Shown: positions 48,601 to 59,265, numbered from the stretch's first letter. The stretch: DNA of 64,000 nucleotides from Hygrophila difformis (GCA_030278955.1 JAOANR010000003.1:26737227-26801226); one strand, 5' to 3'. The notes: a model not told the origin generated them from the letters alone. Made by a program: numbers and translations.

Positions 48601-50307
48601 AAATTACGTAATCTTAAAATATTTTAGAGGCTTAGATGTTTCATGTATATATTTTAAAGTGAAATAGGGGAAAACATAATATGAAAGAGTACAATTAAAA
48701 TTTGAAATTGTAGAAGTGGAGATAGATAAAGAAAAGACACTGGATAATGAATATAAGGGTGAGATTGAGAAATTTTTTAATGAAAATGTGTTGCAGTAAT
48801 GTAATATATGTAAGCAGACAATCCATTTTGACCAAAAATTCATTGTCCTGATGTCCTCTATCTTCATGTTTATTTCATTCAAGCTAATGTTATAAATATT
48901 TGGGGATCTGCACTTGTTGGAACACTGAGCAAGTATGTAGATCCTTACATTATCTTAGTCAAAAAATCTATTCAAAAACTGAATCCAGTTTTCAGTTAAA
49001 TATTTCTAGGTTTAGCATAACCTTGAATCTGCTCAGTATTTCTTCAAATGATTCCAAGTCTGATGATTTCTTTCAAAAAAAAAAAAAAAAAATAACGAAA
49101 GGTGGCACTTGTGTAATATACACAATTTGAACAAATTCATATTTGTTGAAGATCATGTGATAGTAAGAATTAGTACTTTTAAATCAAGAAGTCTAATGCC
49201 TGATTTCTTATTTGATGCCCTTATTAATATGTCTCCTATAATTATATGACAAATATAAAACTAGAAATCGTTTGCTTCTAGTTATGAAGTCAAGGCTCAT
49301 TGTTGTCCCTTGACCAACAAGAAAATCATTACTGCCTTGTTGTAGGCTGTTATAAGTTTTTCCGTGTGCAATTTTCTATTATTTTCAGGCTAACAAGCCA
49401 TGCTATTTTCATCACAGTATGCAGAGCGACGTTTTGTTAATAAACCAAAGGATAGCCAGCATCATACTGCGGTTGCTGAACAAGTGTGGGAAAGTGTCCG
49501 TATGGATGATAAGAAAGCAGTGTACCGTATTATTGTTGTGTTTGAAGTAGATGTGAATGCAGTTCGCGGTCAAGCATCACGCAGTACATGTTCTTCATCC
49601 TTAGCCAATGTAACAACTTTGCACAAGAGCACGGGTTCTAGTCCAAGCTTTAATGGCAAGGCTGGAAGCGCCTCAAAATCCATGGATTCGTCAGGGCATG
49701 ACAACCCTTTCAGTGATGAGTTTTGTGAGGATTGTTCCTTGCTTCACCTTGCCTGCCAGACTGCTGATATTTCCATGGTGGAGCTTCTACTGCAGCATGG
49801 GGCAAATATTGACACGCGTGATTCAAGAGGTTGTACGCCTCTGCATCATAGCATCATGAAGGGACGAACAGCAATCACAAAAATGTTGCTCAAAAGGTAA
49901 ATGACTACTTTGAATCCAGGCTGCTTCAGTGGTTTGCTGTGACAGATATGTAAAGATCTTGGTTTCATCACATTATCAATGTGCCTTTTCCTATGAGAAG
50001 ATATTCCAAGTGACATATATAAGGAAAGATTTTCATTTGCATATGAGGAATTCACCAGAGACAGCCTTTAGAAATTTTAGTTGTATCAAGTTTACGTTAC
50101 AATAACGTGCTAGACTTAGTACAGCTCATTGGCACACTATACTCTGGCGTAATTTTATGACGATGACCACTTCAATACTCTTTTGAATGTAGGGGAGCTA
50201 ATCCGGATGCTGTTGATGAAGAAGGTAGAACACCTTTTCAGCTTCTAGGAGAATCAACCATTGACGATGTTGAGCTCCTTGCTCTGATGAAAATTGGAAA
50301 TAGATAG
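24688..50307 (+). CDS. ARF GTPase-activating protein, AGD1/2/3 (ACAP) class
   Basis: It stimulates GTP hydrolysis on ARF GTPases in vesicle traffic; relatives include AGD3 (VAN3/SCARFACE), needed for leaf vein continuity. Nineteen exons join in frame to 825 aa, matching the family: 24688-24732, 26830-26906, 28071-28171, 29096-29166, 41435-41497, 44536-44580, 45266-45331, 45454-45501, 45601-45696, 45789-45830, 46617-46838, 46918-47049, 47146-47379, 47495-47581, 47681-47998, 48220-48365, 48441-48531, 49418-49896, 50193-50307. Domains: BAR (about 10-230), PH (297-435, [20 protein letters not shown]), ArfGAP zinc finger (C513, C516, C533, C536; CX2CX16CX2C) with arginine finger R541, ankyrin repeats (735-820). 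Intron 4 is 12.3 kb and holds a whole LTR element. The exon 15 donor is GA, not GT; unspliced, the frame stops two codons later (551 aa). Which AGD paralogue this is remains unsure. Confidence 0.92.
25629..25877. mobile_element. Decayed Stowaway-like MITE in ARF-GAP intron 1
   Basis: Start CTTCATTTTAAATATGG and end ACAGAGGTAG lie between TA dinucleotides 249 bp apart. The interior has the GATGTTGGATTCGTCGAATC segment seen in the other Stowaways. Ends are poorly kept. Confidence 0.5.
27634..27654 (+). repeat. G-rich run in ARF-GAP intron 2
   Basis: Six G, a T, then fourteen G on the transcribed strand; possible G-quadruplex or assembly-sensitive homopolymer. Confidence 0.7.
29598..29720 (+). 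repeat. 63-bp tandem duplication in intron 4
   Basis: GGAATGATTTGCTTCTCTGAT recurs at an exact 63-bp offset (29606 and 29669) with the surrounding sequence, two copies in all with a few differences. Confidence 0.75.
29742..30051 (-). mobile_element. Copia remnant, left part (probable LTR end and PPT)
   Basis: The sequence ending TTTAACA near 29993 is followed by TTCCCCCTCAAGTTGGAG. On the minus strand this reads as a polypurine tract next to an LTR. The TGCCCAACTTATCA stretch that follows is a familiar 3' region of plant copia elements. The fragment is cut at 30051 by the gag-only LTR element and resumes at 38391. The LTR start near 29742 is a guess from TGTTGAACAC. Confidence 0.5.
31271..32040 (+). 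repeat. Degenerate modules about 190 bp apart inside the LTR
   Basis: A CTGTAAAA-TTTAGAATTTTTCA-like core starts at 31273, 31468, 31657, 31851 and 32035 (steps of 195, 189, 194 and 184). A GACAGATTTCAT-like core recurs between them near 31365, 31552, 31748 and 31929. The 3' LTR has the same set shifted by 5274. Confidence 0.75.
32271..32410 (+). repeat. Two 70-bp tandem units in the LTR
   Basis: GGCTTGTGGACATAAGAGCC starts at 32271 and 32341. Each unit also contains a half-length repeat with CTAGTGGACATAAGAGCC-like sequence. The same array is in the 3' LTR at 37545-37684. Confidence 0.85.
33120..33131 (+). other. Primer binding site, initiator Met tRNA
   Basis: TGGTATCAGAGC, complementary to the 3' end of plant initiator tRNA-Met, starts three bases after the 5' LTR end. 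Confidence 0.92.
33681..34727 (+). CDS. gag: Gag capsid/nucleocapsid protein of the gag-only element
   Basis: An intact 348-codon ORF begins MAPRRKLRK. The Retrotrans_gag region (about 72-245) has [28 protein letters not shown] and [12 protein letters not shown]. Two zinc knuckles close the protein, [13 protein letters not shown] (299-311) and [14 protein letters not shown] (317-330). It stops after [10 protein letters not shown], where the related chromovirus frame goes on into protease, so pol was lost at the gag end. Gag packages the RNA and builds the particle; a particle made here would need reverse transcriptase and integrase from elsewhere. A 30-codon uORF (33582-33674) ends six bases before this start codon. 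Intact frame and near-identical LTRs agree with a young copy. Confidence 0.93.
   Translation: MAPRRKLRKVSPNGTDTNLPNAPNNEIPPNVGDRAPPIPNNMDERLRTVEEVLIVLGNAEVHRAQATIPPPVARVNYLALVNPYNPPHYNGQEDPAKLEDWIRTFDKLLSAIKCPEDERVQVATYYLGGEADEWWHNLQGNLTKACLWEEFKEVLRKRFYPMSIKAAKYEEFVHLKQSGQTVQEYYAKFKELVRFAPTMVPTDFDKAQKFEMGLSLDIREILVGGQCTTLQEVYDRAVAVARVQQLKRKDNGESSKNSQGFEKKNRNKNNNNNFRRGNDQATFDGSRGDGNRGAFIPRCPRCNHAHLVRQCPKPGACYKCGKFGHKTRECQTHIENITKRDDLVAGPN
34728..35325 (+). other. 3' untranslated region with three PPT/LTR-start-like modules
   Basis: Three segments look like a polypurine tract followed by an LTR start: TTAAGGGG...ATGTAATACCCC at 34851-34876, CCTAAGGAGG...TGTAACACCCGAG at 35142-35169, and the real one, TTAAGGGGGGTGGAG just before 35326. 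The second and third are preceded by the hairpin AACTTCGNGGACGAAGTT (35120-35137, 35288-35305). Confidence 0.8.
35326..38390 (+). repeat. 3' LTR of the gag-only element
   Basis: Same length (3065 bp) and almost the same sequence as the 5' LTR, followed by the second TATTT target copy. Confidence 0.93.
38391..39230 (-). pseudogene. Copia remnant, right part (RNase H / reverse transcriptase fossil)
   Basis: Minus-strand translation around 38630-38745 gives pieces like [18 protein letters not shown], the RNase H motif of plant Ty1/copia polyproteins, with stops and frameshifts throughout. The sequence continues the fragment ending at 30051. It may end near 39190, where TTGATACCACC resembles a decayed primer site. 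No functional product. Confidence 0.6.
39231..40600. other. Rest of ARF-GAP intron 4
   Basis: AT-rich intron. A (GTA)n tract lies at about 40028-40046. Two paralogous segments mentioning CCCTGATCACTACACCC and CCTGTGATTCCTATACCC (near 40110 and 40275) suggest an old duplication. No gene is seen. Confidence 0.4.
40602..41190. mobile_element. Cluster of TRIM-like LTR fragments
   Basis: GTGTCCCACATCGG near 40604 and, on the other strand, GTGTCCCAACTCG (about 40970) and CTGTCCCGCATCAG (about 41175) each precede a CCTTG...GGATA-AGCTA...CCCATTGCCAA segment. This layout is typical of TRIM LTRs. Copies lie in both orientations, giving an inverted repeat. Exact ends are unclear. Confidence 0.45.
42040..42299. 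mobile_element. Stowaway MITE in ARF-GAP intron 5
   Basis: Ends CTTCCTCCGTTCTTTT and AAAGAACGGAGGTAAG, flanked by TA (42038-42039, 42300-42301), 260 bp. Confidence 0.85.
42479..42725. mobile_element. Decayed Stowaway MITE
   Basis: Right end GAGACGGAGGTAG followed by TA is clear. The interior shows the GATTTTGTTAGATTCGTCTC segment of this family. The left end is not recognisable. Confidence 0.5.
42849..44025. mobile_element. Long-TIR foldback element, Mutator-like
   Basis: The ends GAGAAAAATCCATTTTTGG and, inverted, GGGAAAAATCTACTTTTTGG start arms of about 200 bp that pair imperfectly. Flanks ATGATATAT (42840-42848) and ATGATATAG (44026-44034) match at 8 of 9 bases, fitting a 9-bp Mutator-type duplication. 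No transposase is present. The interior is A/T-rich and carries a nested Stowaway. Confidence 0.7.
43307..43546. mobile_element. Stowaway-like MITE nested in the foldback element
   Basis: Right end GATACGGAGGAAG followed by TA (43547-43548). The left end CCACCTAAGTCCCG after TA (43305-43306) is weaker. The interior has the GATTCGTCTCGTCTTGTAG segment. Confidence 0.6.
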
Positions 50308-51469
50308 CAGTCGTTGCTAAGTCCAACTGCCATAGGCAGATCTAAATTAATCAAGGAGCTTGATTCATATTTGCAGGACACGAGCACCTGTTAACCTGCA
50401 AGGGACAATTTTTCTCCTTTGTTTATGAATATGCAATAATCTAGAGAAAGTTAGTAACCAATTCATTTCTCAGTTAATTCATGGAATTGATGAAGTCGTG
50501 AAGTGACCATTGACCAAATCATTCTGGCTTTGTTCATTTTCAGATAGACACAAAACAGCGGATTTCCTGCAGTAGCTTGGAACTCTGGTATGGTATGTAT
50601 ATAGAGAGAACTGTGTGTACATACATTCACAGGTGTGTTTTGTTCTTAGTGTACCTAATTAGAAAGTTCATATATAGAGAAGAAGAAACTCAATAGTTAG
50701 ATTTCAATTAGGGGGATAAAATGGCAATGTTTTGTTTTCTTCTTGGCTGGTGGAGCAATTTGATAGACTGGATTTTTCATAAACCTTTTTGAACAATGTA
50801 AAAGGATCGGAATTGACAGATTGGAATTGTACCTTATGGACATGTTTACTTGGTTAGATTTACCGTGATAGATTACTTTATGGACCAAGGGTCTGTTCTG
50901 CAGCTTTTGAGAGCTTTTGGTAGTTTTAGCTTTTATTTCAAAATAAAAGCCTTGTTCTGTACACTAGCTTTTGGGAGATTTTGGGAGTTTTTGGAAGCTT
51001 TTTTTTAGAAGCTACTTGTAGCGTAAAAAATAAGTCTAATTACAATTTTAACTCAATAACCAACCCACCACCCAATAGTCTACATAAATTTATTTGTCAT
51101 TGTTTGTCATTTCATATATTTTTTGACAGCTACAGCTAGTTGTACAGAACAGTTAAATAGAACTGACAGCTATAACTCCCACGGCTCCCTACAACTCCAG
51201 CTCGCAGCAAAGTTCTTTTCAAAAGATTTAACTGCCATTCGTTTAGAGCTAGTGGTTTAAAGCCGGGAAGGCCCGGAGTAAATATTATGTAGGTCCCTTT
51301 AATTTTACTACTATTTGTTATCGAAACTGTTTATTTATTATTGAAATAAAATATTAAATGAAAAATATTTCACAACAAAGGAGTGTTGTGCACTACCGTC
51401 TTCCCTCCGCGGGCATTGGATAAGAGAGAAAAAGTTGAAACGAATATATAGAGGGTTTGAAATCTTATA
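50308..51469. other. 3' flank of the ARF-GAP gene with a foldback repeat
   Basis: 3' UTR, then a repeat: TGTTCTGTACACTAGCT near 50954 pairs with AGCTAGTTGTACAGAACA near 51134, with a related outer copy near 50890. It may be a hAT-type MITE, but I cannot fix its ends. Confidence 0.4.
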
Positions 51470-51718
51470 ATTCCTCCCTTTATTTTTAATTGGTACATTG
51501 CAATTATAGTTTTCAACTAAATGATTTTGAATGGTTTTATATAATTCAGTACAAGGCTAAATAAAAAATGTTAAAGTAAAGTGAAAGTCTAAATTACAAA
51601 CTACAAATTCATGTTGGGCTTACATTCAAAATCATTATCTAACATAAGAAAATAACGCTTCAAAGTTAGCTAGTTGAAAATAGTAATTGCAACGTTGCAA
51701 TAAAAAATATGGAGGAAG
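51470..51718. mobile_element. Stowaway MITE
   Basis: Ends ATTCCTCCCTTTATTTTTAA and TATGGAGGAAG, between TA at 51468-51469 and 51719-51720, 249 bp. Confidence 0.65.
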
Positions 51719-52613
51719 TACAATTTTTACTCGTTCGCCATCATGGCCACTGGTGTGAGGAATATTTTACTACACAACCTGCAGTGTACAGTCAAAGTAG
51801 TAAACTGGTGAAACTGGGTTGAATCCACAGGAACAAAGAATTGTCAATAATTTATAAAATTTAAGCAGCAAATAAAATTAAAATGCATGAATATTTGGTT
51901 TTTTCTAAAATCCTAATTGCAATTAACAAAAATAAATCTATAAAAATTTCCAATCAACAAATTAAAGAGAAAGGATTGATTAATATGCGAGATGATGAAT
52001 GAAGGTACTTAGATCTTTCAATTGTTGACAAACTTGAAAATTGCATATAAATATCCAATGGAGGTGGACGGATTGCCAGGGTTTGGGCTTCATCGGTATA
52101 TCTCGTCTGCAAATGGAGGTGTAGGATGGGGGAAATTTTGGATGGGGAAGAGAGGAGTATCATTCCAAAATTTTGAAATTTAAAACTTTAATTTTTTCTC
52201 GTTTTTCAAATTTGAAACTTTTGGATGTGGAAATAACTTACTTGTTTGGTGGTGGGAGGAGTGCTCTTTCCTTCTAGAAAGAAGAAAGGAATCCAGATCT
52301 TTCCAAATCTGCTCTCCACCGAGCAATCGATAGGCGTTCTCAAAGAGAAATTTGAAATTAGGGTTATAGTTTAATTTGGATGGTATCAAAGAGAAATTTG
52401 AAATTAGGGTTATAGTTTAATTTGGATGGAGAAATTTGAAATCAGGTGAGAGTATTGAGAAATATGGATGGGGAAGGAAGCAAATTTGAAATTCAAAATT
52501 TTTGCTAGGAAATTGAGTTGCTGAACTTCTTCCCAAATCTATCGATGAATCTCTGTTCATTTTCTATCACTGTAGCACAAGAAATTTGAAATCTGGCATT
52601 TATTTGGCATTTA
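51719..52613. other. Spacer with a 46-bp tandem duplication
   Basis: CAAAGAGAAATTTGAAATTA starts at 52341 and again at 52387. AAACTGGGTTGAATCCACAGG near 51803 is a phrase seen in plant LTR elements. No gene is seen. Confidence 0.4.
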
Positions 52614-53637
52614 GGCCATCCCCAATGGGGAGATATTTGCTAATGTGGCACTTCTAAATATCCGTACAGCAGGTATTTCATTGTTGGGGTGAAAGGATGG
52701 AATGAGATAGGTAGCTAATTAGCTACCTCAATCGGTACATGAAACAATAAAAAAAAAAAATTTTTTGGTTGATGTGGTCATGCATGTGCAGATTTTGTTT
52801 ACTTTTTTCCTTTTTTTTGTTTTAATTTTTGTCCGTTTGTTTGTCTATTTTTAGTAAAATAAATAGTCCTGCCAAAAATTATAACCGTTTAATTTTTTAT
52901 TTATTTAGCAAATTATTTGTTGCTCGTTAAATTTATCAACGACTTTGTCAGTAGCCGTTTAAAAAGTTACCGTTTTTGCATGCCGTTGAATGATTTTAAT
53001 TTTTTTTTAATATAAACTTTTACTATAAATACTTCAAACTTCACCATTTTCCTACATCTCATATTCTCAACTTTTATTTCTTTACTTTCTATTTCTTTTC
53101 TTCTCGAAAACATGGATAAAGATTCATGGATACAATGGTTCAATTCTTCAAATTCCGGTGAAAATTCATCGCCCCCAAATAATAATTTTCGCTCGCCCTT
53201 TCCCAACTTTCAAAATCCCAATTTCCCCCAAAATTTTCCAACTCAATTTCCGGCTTTTTCTGAAGGTAGTAATACTATACCTAATCCGTATCCACAACAA
53301 TTTCCTTATATGTACCCACCTAAATTTCCTTACATGGTACCTCATCAATACGGATTTCGTCCAACACTGGGCACAAATTCTTCAAAAAGGCCTAGTAGGT
53401 ACTGATGGTTCGGGCACATACAAAGACACTCCAACTCCGAACTCTCAACGTTAATCTCCTTTCTCTTCGCAATTTTCTCCTACAGGTCTTGAGCAGATAA
53501 ATCTGGCTGCTGATTTTGATGATGTCGATGATCCACCAATAAATACTACTTCACAAAGAAAACCATAATCCCACGAAGAAAATGCCTTCCTGGCTAGTTG
53601 TTGGATCGATCTTAGTGAGGATCCTGTTGTCGGAAAC
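52614..53637 (+). mobile_element. PIF/Harbinger element, left part, cut by an LTR retrotransposon
   Basis: The element starts GGCCATCCCCAATGGGG directly after TTA (52611-52613), a usual PIF/Harbinger end and target site. It carries a Myb-like ORF1 and is interrupted at 53638. Its right part, including any transposase, lies beyond the window. Confidence 0.65.
53112..53637 (+). pseudogene. Harbinger ORF1-like (Myb/SANT) protein, frameshifted and truncated
   Basis: The ATG at 53112 opens an Asn/Pro/Phe-rich N-terminus (repeated NFPQNFP-like words) typical of the Myb-like ORF1 of PIF/Harbinger elements. The first frame ends at 53405. After a frameshift near 53390 the text continues GTDGSGTYKDTP. 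After a second change the start of the SANT-like domain appears (HEENAFLASCWIDLSEDPVV) and is broken off by the LTR at 53638. In active elements ORF1 helps the transposase bind DNA. Two or more frame changes and the insertion make this copy non-functional. Such proteins are often annotated as host genes. Confidence 0.6.
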
Positions 53638-56142
53638 TGTAACACCCCGGTTTTTGGTCACCCAGGTCGGGATGTCACCGCCACACCTCCCTAGTAAGAC
53701 ACGGTTTCTCCGGCTTACTAAAGAGATGCAAGGCTAGGTATTTCAGTATTTAAAAGCATTGAAAATATTTGCAAACAGCCCATACAATATAATCTCGAAA
53801 ACAATAATATCATAGCGCAGCGGAAATAGTATTTAAGTATAATATTGCAGCGGGAATGTAATTACCAACATGGTCAAAACACGGGTTAAACAGGTCCGTT
53901 TATTCTAATGTCTAATGCAAGAATTTAAATAATAAAGTTTGCAAAAATATGGTTCCCCCATGCATGAACGTGCTCATGATCATTCCACATACTCTGTAAG
54001 GAAAAAGGGAAATAGAATGGTTTGGTCAGCACAACTTGCTGAGTAAGTTAACACATGCATGATCGTAGGGTTTAAAAGCCATTAATTTAATATTTACATA
54101 AAAGCATGATAATATTCATAAATAATTTAAAAGAAGCCATAATTAATTTAAATAAAGCATTTAATAATTTAAAGAACAACAATTAAAATATTTGACTATC
54201 CCCATTACTTCCAAGGTTTAGTATTTCAAGTATTTCACGATTGCATCGCAATCTCGTCAATTTAGCCGGAAACCGGCGGCCGCAGCCGTATCTGCCATAC
54301 CCAGTACCACTCCGGAGCCTCGAGAAACCCATAAGGATATTCACGAGAGTGTAGGCCATATATCTCATGCCGTTTTGGCAATATATCTCAAATATTTCGC
54401 GCGGGGTCACCATCGTCCATATAGGCACGAAGTGAATCGTTAGGAGGGCACCCTGCAGAGCACTCACCCCCTAATTTTAAAGATCAAGTTTGTAAAGGGG
54501 ATTTCCTAATTTTCCAGATTTCATATAATTATTTCAAAGAGTCTTCTACTCGTTTAAACCTTAAAGGCTAGTTTCACCGTTTCAACAAGATTTCAACATT
54601 TGACTCGGTCAACCATAGTTTACTCTAAAATTCATTAAAAATCGAGTTTAATTCCAAAAATTCTGAAATTTTACCACTGACTTAGAAACATCGAGATGAA
54701 CAACTTTTGTGTTTTAACTTTTTTAATCCGAGATACCGAAATAGGTCAAATTCATCAATTTTCGCCATAACATTAATCTGTCCGAGTTTCGTATACAGCA
54801 GTTCAAGATTATCAAGATCTAACATAGCAAATCAACTCCAAATTTAATGAAATTTTACAGAGACCTTCTTAAGACATTTATCTACAACTTTCATGTTCGG
54901 CCAAAGATCTAAATCGGTCTAGAACTGAAGTCAAAAACGTGATCAAGATCGGACCTAAGTTCTGTCAAGAATTTCAAGATCCAATTTCAAGCAGTTCGGT
55001 TTCGGTTGGTTTTCACACATCAAATCATCTCTAAAAATTCTGAAAAATTTACAGTAGATAGATCTAAGCCTTAGGAATGTTCTTCGTGTTTTAAGATTTT
55101 CCTTTTGAAGTTGTTTTAAGGTTCGGAAAAATTCGTCAAAACTGTTGCGCCGGTAGAAAACATTCAATGACAGATTTTCGCAAGATTCGATTAAGCTTTT
55201 AGGTTTCGTGTTTTAATTACTCCCAAAACCATGTAAGTATTAACTTACAGATTTGTAGATATCCGGGATCGTCTATTTCGAAGGCGTGGCTTCCAGTCCT
55301 CCGTCTATCCTCTCCGTTCTTCGGGTTCTACGTTCTAGATCCGATTCGGGGTGTAGAAAGAAAAATTAAAAAGGTTAGGATTCGTTTTCGAATCAAAACG
55401 TAAGAGACGAATGGATCGGAACTTACCACGACGTCTGGGAGACTCTGATTTCGTCCAAATCAGTCTCGCCTTGGTTTCGTACCTCCGACGACTCCGGAAT
55501 TAGGGTTTTCGGACGTATAGAGAGTTGTAGGGTTTTGGAAAAGTGTTCGGAGCTTTCAAGAGGGCTTATTTATAGTTAAACAAGACCTAGGGACCCCTAA
55601 GGTCTGCCCCTAAGAGTCTTGAGCCGAATGGTGTTCACCGAAGTCGGAAAATCCGGATTCGGGCGAGAAAATCTCGCACGGGCGAATCTGTCAAACGACG
55701 CGGTCGTGGCACGCCTTCTTCCCTTTGACCGTGCGGCCACCGCGCGGCACTTGCCTGGACTTCGGTCCGGGCGGGTCGTGCGATCCGTCGTGCCTTTCCT
55801 CATCTCTTTCGGACTTCTATCCCTCTATGCTCCCGTATTCCGATTTCTGTGGTATCTTCGGGTTCCTACTTTCTCTCTAAATTTTTACTCGGGTCTAATT
55901 GGATGTTTGGACTCAAATCCTCGAGTTCATTGGTGTCGGGTTTCAGTGTACAATTTATTTACCTTTAATAATTCTTTTTATTTAATTAAATTCCTTTTTA
56001 AGTTAAATCTCATTTCTCATTTCCTTATCTTTATTTATTTATTTATTTGCTGGATTTATTTATTTATTGTATTTATTTTATTTATTGTTTATTTATTTAA
56101 TTATTGTTTTATTTTATGTTGGAGAATTCTCGGGTATTACAG
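53638..56142 (-). repeat. 3' LTR of the chromovirus
   Basis: 2505 bp, TG...CA on the plus strand. It shows TACAG/ATTTTAC cores at about 54672, 54856, 55050 and 55246 (steps 184, 194, 196), the same spacing as in the LTR of the gag-only element, and a closely similar GC-rich segment (55740-55815 against 30495-30560 inverted). Confidence 0.9.
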
Positions 56143-56179
56143 TCTACCCTCCTTAAAAATCAACTTCGTCCTCGAAGTT
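56143..56179 (-). other. Polypurine tract and conserved hairpin
   Basis: On the minus strand AACTTCGAGGACGAAGTT (56162-56179, a 7-bp stem with a 4-base loop) is followed by TTTTTAAGGAGGGTAGAC up to the LTR. This is the plus-strand primer region, laid out as in the gag-only element. Confidence 0.85.
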
Positions 56180-56364
56180 GTGTTTCGGCTTTTCTCGTGC
56201 TAAGGTCTTTTGTTTGTTTTATTATGTTGTGACTGAACTTAGAATTAAAACTTCTAAGCTGCCTACGTACCCTATGAAGGGATCAAGCCATAACGTAGTT
56301 CAAAAGTTTACAAAAATGCACGAAAAATAGGTGGTATGACATCCTCTCCCCCTTAAGATTGCAG

Positions 56365-58137
56365 TTATGTCCCCATAACTGTGTCGGTGTCGGTTTGGAA
56401 CAATGTCGGGTAGCGTTCTCTCATGTCGGATTCTACTTCCCAAGTTGCCGTCTCACTTTCGTGGTTCGACCAAAGAACCTTGATCATTTTGACGGTTTTG
56501 TTCCTCGTTACTCATTCCTTAGTGTCGAGAATACGCACTGGGGCTTCTTCAGAAGTCAAATCCTCATCGAGTTCAATTATCTCCAGTTGAAGTACATGTG
56601 TCGGGTCCGGCACATACTTCTTTAGTTGTGAGACATGGAAGACATTATGAACTCGATCTAATTGTGGTGGTAAAGCCAGTCGGTAGGCTAGATTTCCGAC
56701 TCGTTCTAGAATCTCGTAAGGTCCTATGTATCGAGGACTCAACTTTCCTCGCTTGCCAAAGCGCATCACCCCCTTCATGGGTGATATCTTTAGCATGACC
56801 CTATCTCCCACTTGAAATTCTAGGTCTCGTCGTCTCACGTCAGCGTAACTCTTCCGACGGTCTCGAGCGGCTTTCATTTTTCCTTGAATCACTTTGATTT
56901 GTTGAGCCATGTCTTCGATAAGTTGTGGTCCCACTACCACCGACTTATCGTTTTCTTCCCAGTTCAACGGGCTTCGACACTTTCGTCCATACAACGCCTC
57001 GAAAGGTGCCATGCCAATGCTAGTATGGTAGCTATTATTATAAGAGAATTCGATTAAGGGTAAATGGGATTCCCAATTTCCCTTAAATTCCAACACGCAT
57101 GCTCTCAGCATGTCTTCTAGTGTTTGGATTGTTCTCTCGGTTTGACCATCCGTCATCGGATGGAATGCGGTGCTCATTTTGATTTGAGTACCGAGAGCTT
57201 TTTGTAACTCCGTCCAAAAGTGAGAGACAAATTTGCTGTCTCTATCGGAAATGATGTCATGTGGTACTCCATGTCGTCGTACCACATTATCAATGTAGGC
57301 TCGGGCCAATTGGTCCATAGTCCACGTGTCCTTCATCGGGATAAATATGGCTGTCTTCGTTAGCCTATCCACTATCACCCAAATCTTGTTCATGCCTTTA
57401 GGTGATATGGGTAATCCCGAGACAAAATCCATTGAGATGCTATCCCACTTCCAACTTGGAATCTCTAGTGGTTGCATCAATCCTAAGGGTTTATGTCGCA
57501 CTGCCTTAACCTTTTGGCAGGTGAGACATTTCGCCACGAAGTCTGCCACTTCTTTCTTCATTCCCGGCCACCAGTAGATCTTCTTCAGATCTTTGTAAAG
57601 TTTGTCGCCTCCGGGATGCACTGAATATGGGGTGTTGTGCCCTTCCTCCATCAACCTTCGCTTCAACTCGGCACATTTAAGGGGCACGCACCATCTTCCT
57701 TTGAAACGAATGCTTCCATCCTCATGGATAACAAATCCTATTGCCTTTCCTTCGGCAATATACCCCCTTATCCTCTTGAGTTTCGCATCGCCCGGTTGGG
57801 CGAGCTTAATCTCGTCCAATATTGGAGTTTCTACGACCATGGCGTTGATCGTTTCACGCACTGTGCCAGGATGCACAAGTTCTAACTCCAATCTTGCTAA
57901 CTCCATGTACAATGCCGGCGGAATTACCAACGAGTTCGTCACGTGTTGGGTTTTCCGACTTAGGGCATCGGCTACCACATTCGCCTTCCCCTCGTGGTAG
58001 GCTATCTCTAAATCGTAGTCCTTAATAAGTTCCAACCACCTTCGCTGTCTCAAATTCAACTCCTTCTGAGTGAATATATATTTCAAGCTCTTGTGGTCGG
58101 TGAACATTCGACACTTCCGCCCATAAAGATAATGTCG
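56365..58137 (-). pseudogene. pol: Integrase and chromodomain part of the chromovirus polyprotein
   Basis: Starts with the end of RNase H ([18 protein letters not shown]), then the integrase zinc finger ([11 protein letters not shown]...CLTCQKVK), the catalytic core with [19 protein letters not shown] and [14 protein letters not shown] (D, D, E), the GPY/F module ([18 protein letters not shown]), and a chromodomain. A TGA at 56512-56514 cuts the chromodomain off; reading on in the same frame gives VLWSNHESETATWEVES and ends at 56365. Chromodomains of this type steer integration to heterochromatin. Apart from that stop this section is open over more than 500 codons. Confidence 0.88.
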
Positions 58138-59265
58138 TCATATCTTTAGAGCGAAAACGACCGCTGCCAACTCCAGGTCATGTGTCGGATAATTCTCCTC
58201 GTGAGGTTTCAGTTGGCGTGATGCATACGCTACGACTCTCGAGTCTTGCATCAAGACACAACCTAAACCTTCCTTCGAAGCATCGCTGTAAACTTCGAAG
58301 TCACCATTCTCTGATGGTAGTGTTAATACGGGTGTGGTTGTGAGTCGTTTCTTCAGCTCTTGAAACGCTGTCTCACAAGCCTCTGTCCACACGTATTTTA
58401 CTCCCTTCTTAAGTAGCTGGGTCAAAGGTCGTGCGATTTTCGAAAAATCCTTCACGAACCGTCTATAGTACCCGGCTAATCCAAGGAAACTCCTTATCTC
58501 GGTTTGGCTCTTGGGAGTTGCCCACTCAGTTACGGCAGAGACTTTTGCCGGATCCACTGAAACTCCATCAGTGGATACTATATGTCCAAGAAATGCTACC
58601 TCCTTCAACCAAAAATCGTATTTGGACAGTTTGCCGTATAGCTGATTCTTTCGCAAGGTCCCTAACACTTGGTGCAAGTGCTGGGCATGCTCCTCCTCGT
58701 TTTTCGAGTAGATCAGGATGTCATCAATGAACACCACTACGCACTGATCTAACAGCTCTCGAAATACATTGTTCACGAGGTTCATGAACATTGCCGGAGC
58801 ATTTGTTAACCCAAAGGATAACACTGTGAACTCGTAGTGACCATATCGAGTTCGAAACGCCGTCTTCGGAATGTCTTTCTCGGCAATTCTCAGCTGGTGA
58901 TACCCAGATCGTAAGTCGATCTTCGAGAATACTGAAGCTCCCTTCAGTTGATCAAATAGATCCTCAATTCTCGGCAAAGGGTATTTATTCTTGATGGTCA
59001 CTTGGTTTAATCCTCGGTAATCTATGCAAAGACGTAATCCTCCGTCTTTCTTCTTAACAAATAAAACCGGTGCTCCCCAGGGGGAAGTACTCAGCCTTAT
59101 ATACCCCTTTCCTAACAGCTCCTCGAGTTGGTCTTTTAACTCCTTCATTTCCAGTGGTGCCATCCGGTACGGAGCTTTTGAGACAGGCTCTGTGCCCGGA
59201 ATGAGATCTATAGTAAACTCAAGATCTCTCAGGTGGCATTCCTGGGATGTCTTCAGGAAACACAT
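58138..59265 (-). pseudogene. pol: Reverse transcriptase and RNase H part of the polyprotein
   Basis: Open frame with the palm motifs [40 protein letters not shown] and [10 protein letters not shown] (FIDD active site), then [16 protein letters not shown] and the RNase H start ([16 protein letters not shown]). It is joined upstream by a one-base frameshift near 59222 and ends at a TGA at 58138-58140 where relatives have Trp (ALKIW). The next section continues in the same frame. The enzyme copies element RNA to DNA and removes the RNA strand; this copy is not translatable as one protein. Confidence 0.9.
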
